This document shows, piece after piece, positions 1 to 7,956 of a stretch of DNA of 64,000 nucleotides. Source of the stretch: Chitinophaga pendula (GTDB lineage Bacteria; Bacteroidota; Bacteroidia; Chitinophagales; Chitinophagaceae); the NCBI RefSeq assembly GCF_020386615.1, contig NZ_CP077769.1:6807501-6871500 (forward strand), in the 5' to 3' direction. The position numbers and the translations under genes were made by a program. How positions within the stretch are numbered: position 1 is the first letter of the stretch; each line of letters starts with the position of its first letter. The notes under the pieces were generated by a model. That model saw nothing but the letters and a program-made list of their open reading frames with translations. It was not told the DNA's origin and did no database searches.

Positions 1-1220
1 TGCGTAAGCCCGCTATGGAGGCCTATGCCAGCGAAGTAGGGATTATCTATGATGAGATCAATAATACCCTAGAAAATCTCAAACATTGGATGAAACCCGA
101 AGAAGTAACCAGCCCTTTCCTGCAATATCCCAGCCGTAGCCGGATATATAAGGAACCGCTGGGACTCACCCTACTGATAGGTCCCTGGAACTACCCTTTC
201 CAGTTGCTCGCCGCACCCCTTGTCGGCGCAATAGCTGGCGGTAACTGCGCCATCCTCAAGCCATCCGAATTGGCCCCCCATACCGCTGCCGTACTGGAAC
301 TGATCATAAAAGAAGCGTTCGACCCGGCATATATTGCCGTCGTCCAGGGAGAAGGTAGCGAAGTGATACCAGCAATGATGCAGTGCCGCTTCGATCACGT
401 CTTCTTTACAGGAAGCACCACCGTAGGCAGAAAGATCATGGAAATGGCCGCCCCCCACCTTACCCCCGTCACCCTGGAACTAGGTGGTAAATCCCCTTGT
501 GTCGTGGATGACAAAGTAAACATAGAGGTGGCCGCCAAACGTATCATTTGGGGAAAATGCTGGAATGCCGGACAGACATGCATCGCCCCTGACTACGTAC
601 TCGTACACCGCGCCGTCAGGGACGATCTGGTAAAAGCAATGCAGAAAGCTATTACCTCCTTTTTCGGCGATAATCCTGCCGATAGCCCTGACTACGCCCG
701 GATTATTAATGCCAACCGCTTTGATGCTCTTGCTGCCTACCTCTCGCAAGGACGTGTGATCACCGGTGGAAATACCAATAGAGAAGACCTCTATATAGCA
801 CCCACCCTCATGGAAGACGTACAGTGGTCCGCCCCTCTTATGCAGGAAGAGATCTTTGGCCCTATCCTGCCCATCCTCCCGTTCGATAATATCGAACAGG
901 CCATACAGCTCATCCGGCAATATCCTTACCCATTGTCACTATACGTGTTTACCAAACGTAGCAAGACGGAAAAAGCCCTGCTCGAACAGGTGCGCTTCGG
1001 GGGCGGCTGCGTCAATAGTGCGCTTACCCATTTCACCAACCAGGAACTCCCCTTCGGTGGTACCGGCCTGAGTGGTATCGGCCGCTACCATGGCTACTAC
1101 AGCTTCGAAACATTCACCCACCGCAAAGGCGTGATGAAAACAGCCACATGGCTCGATGTACCCGTGAAATACCCGCCCTATGGTAATAAAGTAGGCCTCC
1201 TAAAAAAAATGATGAAATAA
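1..1220 (+). CDS. Aldehyde dehydrogenase family protein (5' truncated by window edge)
   Basis: Oxidises an aldehyde to the acid with NAD(P)+; substrate not predictable. The frame is open through the first base, so the true start lies outside; roughly the first 50-60 residues of the usual 455 or so are missing. Counting from the first Met at base 15: cofactor-site motif GPWNYP at 56-61 with Asn59, KPSE at 82-85, GSTTVG near 133-138, general-base Glu155 in LELGGK and nucleophile Cys189 in GQTCIAP, so the catalytic set is complete. The GPWNYPF form and compact length point to the class 3 (ALDH3 / coniferyl- or fatty-aldehyde) subfamily. It converges on the PDZ gene with a shared hairpin between them. 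Confidence 0.9.
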   Translation, partial: RKPAMEAYASEVGIIYDEINNTLENLKHWMKPEEVTSPFLQYPSRSRIYKEPLGLTLLIGPWNYPFQLLAAPLVGAIAGGNCAILKPSELAPHTAAVLELIIKEAFDPAYIAVVQGEGSEVIPAMMQCRFDHVFFTGSTTVGRKIMEMAAPHLTPVTLELGGKSPCVVDDKVNIEVAAKRIIWGKCWNAGQTCIAPDYVLVHRAVRDDLVKAMQKAITSFFGDNPADSPDYARIINANRFDALAAYLSQGRVITGGNTNREDLYIAPTLMEDVQWSAPLMQEEIFGPILPILPFDNIEQAIQLIRQYPYPLSLYVFTKRSKTEKALLEQVRFGGGCVNSALTHFTNQELPFGGTGLSGIGRYHGYYSFETFTHRKGVMKTATWLDVPVKYPPYGNKVGLLKKMMK

Positions 1221-1225
1221 AAAAT

Positions 1226-1265
1226 CCTCCCGCATACATCCTGTCTCGACAGGAGATGCGGGAGG
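1226..1265 (-). terminator. Nested hairpin terminator between convergent genes
   Basis: A 10-bp perfect arm pair (CCTCCCGCAT at 1226-1235, ATGCGGGAGG at 1256-1265) encloses a second small stem. Read on the minus strand it is followed by a run of T, so it terminates the PDZ gene; on the plus strand the T-run is missing and it would act only as a 3' stabilising hairpin for the aldehyde dehydrogenase. Confidence 0.75.
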
Positions 1266-1288
1266 ACAGAATCTCTCTAAAGCTGCTG

Positions 1289-2278
1289 CTAGAGATCCGC
1301 TTTGTTCAGCTTTTTAGGTACCTTGATCTGTAAGGTCTGTGCCTTGCCATCCCTTTTCACAGTAGCACTCAGCTGGCCTTTATCTTTATAATCCCGGTAG
1401 GTAGCAGTCACATCCCTTGAGGAGGTCACCTTGCTGTCGGCCAACGCAGTAATAATGTCTCCTTTCTTAAACCCAGCCTTCTCCGCCGCACTTCCCGGCG
1501 CAATGCTTAACACCTGCGCCCCACTGTTGTCTTCCGTATCCTGTACAGACAGTCCCAAGCGGGTGTCGTCATTGTTGAAGAAGCCTCGGAAACCACCGCC
1601 ATTACCACGCGGGATCGGAAAACGGAACACATTGTCATTGCCACCACGAGGATACAACTCCCGCGGAGCACTCACTACCTTACGCTCCTCTAACGTCGCT
1701 GTTGTTCGTGATTCTTTTTTATCGCGTACATAAGTAACCGTTACCTTATCTCCCGGCTCTTTCGTACCAATCTTCTCGTACAACTCCTTCGGCTCATTGA
1801 TCTTGTCGGCATCTATCTGCGTGATCACATCTCCTGCTTTAATACCTGCCTTATCAGCTGGTGTGCCCTTCGCTACCTCTTTCACCGTAACGCCCGCAGC
1901 TTCCTGTTTCTCCGTGATCACACCCAGCATTGCCTTATTCACCGGAACAGCAGGAGATAGTTCGTCATTGTCGCCGAAAAGATCCATTCCTCCCTCCTGT
2001 GATTGGTTAAACGGATGCGTATTCCCATCCACAGGCTTTACCTTCCGCAAAAAAACAGACAGATTACCGTCCTTGTATTCATTGATCTTTTTACCGTCGA
2101 TCAATACCTCTCCGTCCTTTACCTCAACGGTTACCTTACCTCCCTTGTCTGATGGCGACTTAATAACGATCTCGTCATATTCCCCTAGCTTATCCTTTTT
2201 AATATCCTGCGCTTGCGTAGTGGATAGGGTAAAACTGGTTAAGCCGGCCAATGCAAGAAGTTGCAATAACTTGCTCAT
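1289..2278 (-). CDS. Exported protein with two PDZ domains
   Basis: 329 residues. An N-terminal signal peptide (about 1-24, hydrophobic core LLALAGLTSFTL, ending in TQAQ) suggests periplasmic location. PDZ 1 spans about 115-195 and PDZ 2 about 235-320; each has the typical GSPA-like turn (KGTPADKAGIKAGD and PGSAAEKAGFKKGD). This resembles the C-terminal half of DegP/HtrA proteases, but there is no trypsin-like domain and no GNSGG serine motif, so it is a binding or scaffold protein rather than a protease. A Gly/Arg/Asn-rich linker at about 210-232 separates the PDZ domains. The start at 2278 places the signal peptide at the terminus. The partner is unknown. Confidence 0.82.
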   Translation of the reverse strand: MSKLLQLLALAGLTSFTLSTTQAQDIKKDKLGEYDEIVIKSPSDKGGKVTVEVKDGEVLIDGKKINEYKDGNLSVFLRKVKPVDGNTHPFNQSQEGGMDLFGDNDELSPAVPVNKAMLGVITEKQEAAGVTVKEVAKGTPADKAGIKAGDVITQIDADKINEPKELYEKIGTKEPGDKVTVTYVRDKKESRTTATLEERKVVSAPRELYPRGGNDNVFRFPIPRGNGGGFRGFFNNDDTRLGLSVQDTEDNSGAQVLSIAPGSAAEKAGFKKGDIITALADSKVTSSRDVTATYRDYKDKGQLSATVKRDGKAQTLQIKVPKKLNKADL

Positions 2279-2322
2279 AATTTATTATTTGAGTTTTTAG
2301 AATGATGTATAAATGCGCAGGG

Positions 2323-2330
2323 CAAATTTA
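2323..2330 (-). promoter_or_regulatory. Possible -7 box for the PDZ gene
   Basis: On the minus strand this reads TAAATTTG, matching the Bacteroidota -7 consensus TAnnTTTG, about 45 bases before the PDZ gene start. No well-spaced TTG was seen further upstream. Confidence 0.35.
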
Positions 2331-2407
2331 GGGGCAGTGAGGGCAAAGAAAAAGTTAAAAGACAATACGGCCGGTCTTTCGGGGTTAAAGAAATGTGAAA
2401 AAGTAAA

Positions 2408-2452
2408 GGTGGAGAGCCATCCCTGGTAAATGACCAGGAACAACTCCCCACC
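2408..2452 (-). terminator. Terminator of alaS
   Basis: Arms GGTGGAGAG (2408-2416) and CTCCCCACC (2444-2452) pair with one mismatch around an inner CCTGG/CCAGG stem. On the minus strand the hairpin is followed by TTTACTTTTT, just past the alaS stop. Confidence 0.65.
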
Positions 2453-2468
2453 GTATTCAGTATTTTTC

Positions 2469-5090
2469 TTACAGCAATGCCTGTACTGCCGGTACCACCG
2501 CAGACAATTGGCTTATATCCTGTCCTCCTGCCGTAGCAAAAGAGGGTTGTCCGCCACCACCACCTTTGATCAGCGGCGCAATGTGTTCTTTAATGATCTT
2601 AGGTGCCTGCCAGCCTTTCTCCGCTACCAGGTGCTCAGAAAGCATAACAGCTACAGCAGCTTTGCCGCTGATATTAGCCACAAATACAAACACATGATTG
2701 TCAACTTGCCCCTTCAGGTTGAAACAAAGTTGCTTCAACGCATCTGCACTGGATACAGTTACCTGCTGACCAATGAAGTTAATGCCATTGATCACCTGCA
2801 CTTGCTGACGCAACTCGCTGGCCAATTGACGCAGTTTCTCCTGCTCCAGCACCTCCAGCTGCTTCTCCAGCGCCGCTTTCTCCTGTACCAGGCTCTCAAT
2901 GGCCTTGGCAGGTTCCTTCGCATTCTTCAATGTAGCCTTGATATCTTTTAGCTGTTGTAACTGCTCATTGACAAACGCGATCGCTTTCTGCCCCGTTAAC
3001 GCTTCTACCCGACGTACACCGGCAGCCACCGCACCTTCTGACTGGAATTTGAACAGCCCCAACTCTCCGGTATTGGCCACATGCGTACCACCGCAAAGCT
3101 CTACAGAATAGGCAGGGTCCATGATCACCACACGTACCACATCCCCATATTTCTCGCCAAACAAGGCCATCGCCCCCAACTGCAATGCTTCCTCCTTAGG
3201 AAGCTCTTTGATCACCACCGGAATATTCTCCTGTATCTTCTCGTTAACGATAGATTCTATCTGTGCCAGCTCTTCATCAGTCACCTTGGAAAAGTGAGAG
3301 AAGTCAAAACGCAGGTAGTCGGCATTCACCAGCGAGCCCTTCTGCGCTACGTGTGTACCTAGCACCTGCCGCAAAGCCGCATGTAATAAGTGCGTAGCAG
3401 AGTGATGACGTGCAGTATCCTTCCGCGTTCCTTTCTCTACCAGCGCTTTCACCGGCTGTTGTATGTTGGCCGGCAGCTGATTGGTAAAATGAACGATCAG
3501 GTCATTCTCTTTTTTAGTATCGGTCACCACGATCTTTTCATCGCCAAACACCAACACACCGGTGTCTCCTACCTGTCCGCCGCTCTCAGCATAGAAAGGG
3601 GTCTGCCCTAATACCAGCTGGTATTGCTCTTTGCCTTTCGCCTTTATCTTACGGTATTTGTTCACCTGGGTCGTCAGCTCCAACATTTCATATCCCACAA
3701 ATACAGAACCCTGGCTCTCATCCAGCACCGTCCAGTCTCCCATATCCAGCACCGTAGCGGCACGGGAACGGTCCTTCTGCTGCTGCATCTCTGCTTCAAA
3801 CCCCTTTCCATCCACGGTATATCCTTTTTCTGAAGCGATCAGCATAGTCAGATCCAAAGGGAAACCATAGGTGTCATACAGCTCAAATGCGATACTGCCG
3901 CCTATCTCTTTTTTAGCATTGTCTTTATCAGTAGTAATAACTTCCAGCTTGCCCAGACCAGAATCCAACGTACGGAGGAAGTTCTGCTCCTCTTCAAAAA
4001 CCACCTTCTTCACAAAATCCTGCTGCTGTTGCAACTCGGAAAATACTTTGGCAAACTGTACTGCCAGTACCGGCACCAGCTCATGCAACAAAGGACTCTT
4101 CTGATCCAGGAATGAAAAATAATAACGTACCGCCCTGCGCAGGATACGACGTACCACATAGCCGGCTCCGGTGTTGGATGGCAGTTGCCCGTCTGCGATC
4201 GTAAAACAGATCGCCCGGATATGATCCGCTATCACACGGAAAGCCACATCCGCTTTATTGTCAGTACCACCGTATTTTTTTCCGGTCAATTGCTCTGTAG
4301 CGGCAATCGTACCGGAAAATACATCCGTATCGTAGTTGGAACTCTTACCCTGCAATACCCTCACCAGGCGCTCAAAGCCCATACCCGTATCCACATGTTT
4401 CGCAGGCAGCGGCTGCAGGCTCTTATCCTTCAGCCGGTTGAACTGCATAAATACATTGTTCCAGATCTCTATTACCTGGGGGTGATCCGCATTCACCAAT
4501 GTATGACCTGCTACCACCGCCCGCTCCGCATCCGGCCGGCAGTCCACATGTATCTCCGAACAAGGACCACAAGGACCCGTGTCTCCCATCTCCCAGAAAT
4601 TATCCTTTTTATTACCCATCAGGATACGGTCCTCCGCTATATGCTGCTTCCATAGATCATGCGCTTCCGTATCTTTTTCCAGGTTCTCTTTGCTATCTCC
4701 TTCAAATACAGTTACATACAACCTGTCCTGCGGGATCTTGTACACCTCTGTCAACAGCTCCCAACTCCAGGCGATCGCTTCCTTCTTGAAATAATCCCCG
4801 AAACTCCAGTTACCCAGCATCTCAAACATAGTATGATGGTAAGTATCGATACCCACCTCTTCCAGGTCATTGTGTTTACCGCTCACACGCAGACACTTCT
4901 GCGTATCCACCACCCGGGTATACGCCGGCGCTCGGTTCCCCAGGAAATAGTCCTTAAACTGGTTCATCCCCGCATTGGTAAAAAGTAGCGTAGGATCATT
5001 CTTCAGGACAATAGGAGCCGAAGGCACAATATGATGTCCCTTCGAAGCAAAAAATTCCAGGAATTGCTGTCGGATCTCGGATGCAGTCAT
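2469..5090 (-). CDS. alaS: Alanine--tRNA ligase
   Basis: Charges tRNA-Ala with alanine in the cytoplasm and hydrolyses mis-attached serine or glycine. 873 residues, full length for the family. The N-terminal class II catalytic core is recognisable from its opening motif (FFASKGHHIVPSAP, then LLFTNAGMNQFK). The editing domain carries the zinc-type HxxxH in HHSATHLLH (about residue 570) and the CGGTH motif (about 668), followed by a coiled-coil stretch and a glycine-rich DHHA1 C-terminal domain (KGGGGGQPSFA). The ATG at 5090 gives the standard start MTASEIRQQFLEFF. Upstream lies a 373-base gap with a tRNA-like fragment and a candidate promoter. Confidence 0.98.
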   Translation of the reverse strand: MTASEIRQQFLEFFASKGHHIVPSAPIVLKNDPTLLFTNAGMNQFKDYFLGNRAPAYTRVVDTQKCLRVSGKHNDLEEVGIDTYHHTMFEMLGNWSFGDYFKKEAIAWSWELLTEVYKIPQDRLYVTVFEGDSKENLEKDTEAHDLWKQHIAEDRILMGNKKDNFWEMGDTGPCGPCSEIHVDCRPDAERAVVAGHTLVNADHPQVIEIWNNVFMQFNRLKDKSLQPLPAKHVDTGMGFERLVRVLQGKSSNYDTDVFSGTIAATEQLTGKKYGGTDNKADVAFRVIADHIRAICFTIADGQLPSNTGAGYVVRRILRRAVRYYFSFLDQKSPLLHELVPVLAVQFAKVFSELQQQQDFVKKVVFEEEQNFLRTLDSGLGKLEVITTDKDNAKKEIGGSIAFELYDTYGFPLDLTMLIASEKGYTVDGKGFEAEMQQQKDRSRAATVLDMGDWTVLDESQGSVFVGYEMLELTTQVNKYRKIKAKGKEQYQLVLGQTPFYAESGGQVGDTGVLVFGDEKIVVTDTKKENDLIVHFTNQLPANIQQPVKALVEKGTRKDTARHHSATHLLHAALRQVLGTHVAQKGSLVNADYLRFDFSHFSKVTDEELAQIESIVNEKIQENIPVVIKELPKEEALQLGAMALFGEKYGDVVRVVIMDPAYSVELCGGTHVANTGELGLFKFQSEGAVAAGVRRVEALTGQKAIAFVNEQLQQLKDIKATLKNAKEPAKAIESLVQEKAALEKQLEVLEQEKLRQLASELRQQVQVINGINFIGQQVTVSSADALKQLCFNLKGQVDNHVFVFVANISGKAAVAVMLSEHLVAEKGWQAPKIIKEHIAPLIKGGGGGQPSFATAGGQDISQLSAVVPAVQALL

Positions 5091-5209
5091 AAAATAATAG
5101 AAGCGAGTTAATATGTATATGAAATTATTATAATTTTGCCGGACCTGATTTTGCTTTTAATTTGTATTTTAAACCAGTTGAAGTCTTTATAAAATTGACA
5201 TTCAAAAGG

Positions 5210-5240
5210 TTGCCTGTTCAGGCTATTTCTAGTAGGTTTG
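5210..5240 (+). promoter_or_regulatory. Candidate promoter toward the M23 peptidase gene
   Basis: TTG at 5210-5212, a 20-base spacer and TAGGTTTG at 5233-5240 match the Bacteroidota housekeeping promoter. Transcription would give a leader of about 220 bases before the gene at 5464. It overlaps the tRNA-like hairpin on the other strand, which lowers confidence. Confidence 0.35.
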
Positions 5241-5285
5241 CACACCTGCTTTCCAGGCAGGTGCTTTCAGGTCAGGGAGTGCAAA
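5238..5285 (-). other. tRNA-Ser(GGA)-like fragment in the alaS leader
   Basis: Read on the minus strand, this holds a hairpin equal in form to a tRNA-Ser anticodon arm: a 5-bp stem CCTGC/GCAGG (extendable to 7 bp) with the 7-base loop CTGGAAA, anticodon GGA, preceded by TGAAAGCA as at the end of a serine D-arm. No T-arm (GTTCGAAT-type) or acceptor 3' end follows, so it is not a working tRNA. It may be a remnant, or simply a leader hairpin. The rest of the 5091-5463 gap contains two candidate promoters and no gene that I can support. Confidence 0.3.
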
Positions 5286-5313
5286 AATATCGAAACCTGT
5301 AGGATTATTCAAA
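5282..5313 (-). promoter_or_regulatory. Candidate alaS promoter
   Basis: On the minus strand TATTTTTG (5289-5282) fits TAnnTTTG and is preceded, 20 bases upstream, by TTTG (5313-5310). It would start a transcript of about 190 bases before alaS that begins with the tRNA-like hairpin. Confidence 0.4.
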
Positions 5314-5463
5314 ATAGCAAAGGAAATAGCGGCTATACTTGCTTACATGGCTGTCACAGCTATCCGGACAATCCCCGTTCTTCCATGCGTTTGCCCCCAG
5401 CCGGAAATAAAACTGAAGGAATGACGTTAGGACTTGCGTCCCGACAAAGCATAAACCTGGTTC

Positions 5464-6435
5464 ATGAAGAAGGTCAAATATTTCTACAATACCCAAACCC
5501 TCAAATATGAGAAACTCGTAGTGTCAGTACGGGTCAAGGTCCTGCGTATACTGGGATTCCTGTCCGCTGCCATCGTTACGGGTATTCTCTTCCTCTCCGT
5601 CGCCTACCGCTTCCTCGACTCCCCTAAGGAGAAATCCCTCCGCCAGGAGCTGGATAATATGAAGGAAAAATACGAGGGACTTAAAGGCAGAATGGCCGAA
5701 GTCAATGCCCAGCTCGCAGATCTCGAAGAAAGAGATAACCAGATATACCGGGTCATCTTCGAAGCATCCCCCATCCCCGATAGCGCCCGCCTGGGCAAAA
5801 AAGAAAGGGATGCCGAACTCAATCAGTTACAGTCGTTCCCCAGCAGCGAGATCATCGCCAGCACTGCCTCCCTGCTCAAAGATATTACGGCTCGTATCCG
5901 CTCCCAGGAAAGATCCTATGAAGAGATCGACGACCTGGTAAAAAATAAACAGAAAATGTTGGCCTCCATCCCGGCTATCCAACCCGTGGCCAACAAAGAC
6001 CTGAACCGTATCGCCTCAGGGTTCGGATATCGTATCGATCCGGTATACAAAACCGTAAAATTCCATGCCGGCCTCGACTTCTCTGCCCCTAGCGGTACAC
6101 CCATCTACGCCACCGGCGACGGTACCGTAGAAGAAGCCAGCCTGAGCGACGTAGGCTATGGTAACCACGTCGTGATCCGCCATGGATACGGATATAAAAC
6201 ACTATATGGCCATATGCTCCGTACCAAGGTTCGCACCGGCCAGGCCGTAAAAAGAGGAGATGTACTGGGATGGGTAGGTAGCACCGGTAAATCCACTGGC
6301 CCGCACTGCCACTACGAAGTGATGAAAAATGGTGAAAAAGTAGACCCCGTCTACTTCTTCTTCAATGACCTCACTCCGGAAGAATTCGATCGCATGCTCA
6401 AGATCGCCCGCTCTGGCAACCAGTCATTCGACTAA
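5464..6435 (+). CDS. Membrane-anchored M23 family metallopeptidase
   Basis: 323 residues. Likely cuts peptide cross-links of peptidoglycan, or activates another hydrolase. A basic N-terminus is followed by one transmembrane segment (about 27-48), a coiled coil (about 54-95) and an alpha-helical linker; the M23 (LytM) domain covers about 180-300. Zinc ligands are visible: His201 and Asp205 in HAGLDFSAPSG and His283 in HCHYE, with His250 (GHM) and His281 as catalytic partners, so it looks active. Anchoring plus coiled coil resembles EnvC/NlpD-type or MepM-like proteins. The ATG at 5464 precedes the conserved opening MKKVKYFYNTQTLKYE often seen in Bacteroidota members. Confidence 0.9.
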   Translation: MKKVKYFYNTQTLKYEKLVVSVRVKVLRILGFLSAAIVTGILFLSVAYRFLDSPKEKSLRQELDNMKEKYEGLKGRMAEVNAQLADLEERDNQIYRVIFEASPIPDSARLGKKERDAELNQLQSFPSSEIIASTASLLKDITARIRSQERSYEEIDDLVKNKQKMLASIPAIQPVANKDLNRIASGFGYRIDPVYKTVKFHAGLDFSAPSGTPIYATGDGTVEEASLSDVGYGNHVVIRHGYGYKTLYGHMLRTKVRTGQAVKRGDVLGWVGSTGKSTGPHCHYEVMKNGEKVDPVYFFFNDLTPEEFDRMLKIARSGNQSFD

Positions 6436-6666
6436 GGTCCATTGCCTTAACACCCGCTCCCATGGCGCCTTCGCTATGGCCCACTCAATAAGGACAACAA
6501 GATATCGTTATAAGAATACCGGGAGAACATAACCCCCGGCATACAGTAATCATAACAGCCGTCACCAACCCGCCCGGAACCCCTCCCCCCTCCCGGCGGA
6601 CTAATAGATGGTCTGTGGTGTAATTTTACCTAACTTTATCCACTGAATCCATAATTGATTTGCCAT

Positions 6667-7242
6667 ATGCATCAACAACTGGACCTTTTTTCAACTCCCG
6701 ATAGATCACACCAACCTACTACGCAAACGCAGCAGGTGACAGTGATACATCCTAAATCAAAAGGACCGGAAGTGCATGAGGAGAAGGAACAGGACACACC
6801 GCAGCCGGTAAAAGAAGAGGAAGAAACAATAACACCACATGCCTCCGATAGAAAAAAAAGAGGCCGTAAATCATTAAAAGAACTGGGAGATGATCCGCAC
6901 GTGATCAAAGACCTGGATAACATGACATTGGATAAACAATATTACTCGATCAGTGAAGTAGCTGCCATGTTCAGAGTGAATACATCACTCATCCGCTACT
7001 GGGAAAACGAATTCGATATCCTCCAACCCAAAAAGAACAGGAAAGGAGACCGATTGTTCCGGCAGGAAGATATACACCACCTGAAATTGATTTATCACCT
7101 CCTTAGAGAAAGAAAGTATACCATCGAAGGGGCAAAGCAAAAACTCAAAGAAGATCGCAAATTAGCCGCCCGTAATTTCGAAATGGTACAGGCTTTGCTA
7201 AAAGTAAGAGGATTTTTGACAGAACTGAAAGATCAATTATAA
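6667..7242 (+). CDS. MerR family transcriptional regulator
   Basis: 191 residues from the ATG at 6667 (an in-frame TTG lies at 6655 but gives a less likely start). The first 85 or so residues are a low-complexity charged arm rich in Gln, Glu, Lys and Pro with a basic DRKKRGRKS patch. The MerR winged helix follows at about 94-165: YYSISEVAAMFRVNTSLIRYW and the wing with RxFRQEDI. No metal-binding cysteines or effector domain follow, so the inducer is unknown. The 10-base spacing to the next gene suggests co-transcription with the exported thioredoxin-fold protein. Confidence 0.88.
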   Translation: MHQQLDLFSTPDRSHQPTTQTQQVTVIHPKSKGPEVHEEKEQDTPQPVKEEEETITPHASDRKKRGRKSLKELGDDPHVIKDLDNMTLDKQYYSISEVAAMFRVNTSLIRYWENEFDILQPKKNRKGDRLFRQEDIHHLKLIYHLLRERKYTIEGAKQKLKEDRKLAARNFEMVQALLKVRGFLTELKDQL

Positions 7243-7252
7243 AACAAAGTTT

Positions 7253-7750
7253 ATGCGTTTAAAGACATTATTACTCGGCGGAGGTTTGCTGTTTTCTTCT
7301 TTTGCCTGGGCCCAGGATGGCGCCAAAGAACTCAAAGGCAAAATAGAATTGAAAACACTGATGAGCGACAACGCTTACGCCTGGTTTTATACAGGGGTGA
7401 ATAAATACCAACCCAATGACGCCATGGTTAACTATATCAAATCCAACAGAACCGGATTTAACATAGTAGCCGTGGTAAACACCACCGACGAAAGCAGCCG
7501 CAAGCTTCTCCCTCAACTCTATAAAGTAATGATCCTCGCCGGCAATCCCGAGCAGCAAGTGCTCCTCTTCGGCGCAGATAATAAACTGGATACAGGCGCT
7601 CCCATCGACTATAAGATCAAAAAAGTACCCACCTTCATCGTAATGAAAGATGGTAAAGAACAAGGTCGCATCTCCGGCGATGTAACCGAAACTGTCGAAA
7701 GCGATCTGGCACGTATCCTCCTGAAAATGAATAAGAAAGACAAAGAATAG
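7253..7750 (+). CDS. Exported thioredoxin-fold protein without CxxC
   Basis: 165 residues. Signal peptide at 1-20 (LLLGGGLLFSSFAWA, cleavage before QDG). The mature part resembles a thioredoxin fold: a helix with NTTDESSRKLLPQLYKV and a cis-proline strand KKVPTFIVMKDGKE near 124-137. The active-site CxxC is absent (no Cys in the mature protein), so it cannot be a disulfide oxidoreductase; a binding or structural role is inferred. It follows the MerR gene at 10 bases and ends at a strong terminator. Confidence 0.7.
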   Translation: MRLKTLLLGGGLLFSSFAWAQDGAKELKGKIELKTLMSDNAYAWFYTGVNKYQPNDAMVNYIKSNRTGFNIVAVVNTTDESSRKLLPQLYKVMILAGNPEQQVLLFGADNKLDTGAPIDYKIKKVPTFIVMKDGKEQGRISGDVTETVESDLARILLKMNKKDKE

Positions 7751-7764
7751 TTATTATAAAAATC

Positions 7765-7814
7765 ACAGGCTGATCTGTAGAAGTACCCCTTCCGCAGGTC
7801 AGCCTGTCCTTTTT
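7765..7814 (+). terminator. Rho-independent terminator
   Basis: ACAGGCTGA (7765-7773) pairs with TCAGCCTGT (7799-7807), extended by CTG/CAG inside, followed by CCTTTTT. Ends the MerR / thioredoxin-fold unit. Confidence 0.8.
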
Positions 7815-7849
7815 CGGCAATACCCCATACCCCCTTTCCTATATCTCCC

Positions 7850-7953
7850 GTCCACCTTTCCTTTAATTCTCCTATATCATTCGTATAAGTAAAGTATAGT
7901 ATCGGTCCACCTTTCCTTTAATTCTCCTGTATCATTCGTATAGGCAAAGTATA
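7850..7953. repeat. Two direct copies of a 49-bp intergenic repeat
   Basis: Copies at 7850-7898 and 7905-7953 (period 55) differ at about three positions. Each runs GTCCACCTTTCC ... TCATTCGTATA ... AAAGTATA. The second copy ends three bases before the MscS stop codon. Its core (7923-7943) recurs with one mismatch at 26478-26498, so this is a dispersed intergenic element. Confidence 0.85.
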
Positions 7954-7956
7954 CCG

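Noticed and set aside
5238..5510. 90-residue + strand frame overlapping the alaS leader and the M23 gene start
   Set aside because: Cysteine- and arginine-rich with no recognisable fold; overlaps the clear start of the M23 gene and the tRNA-like hairpin.
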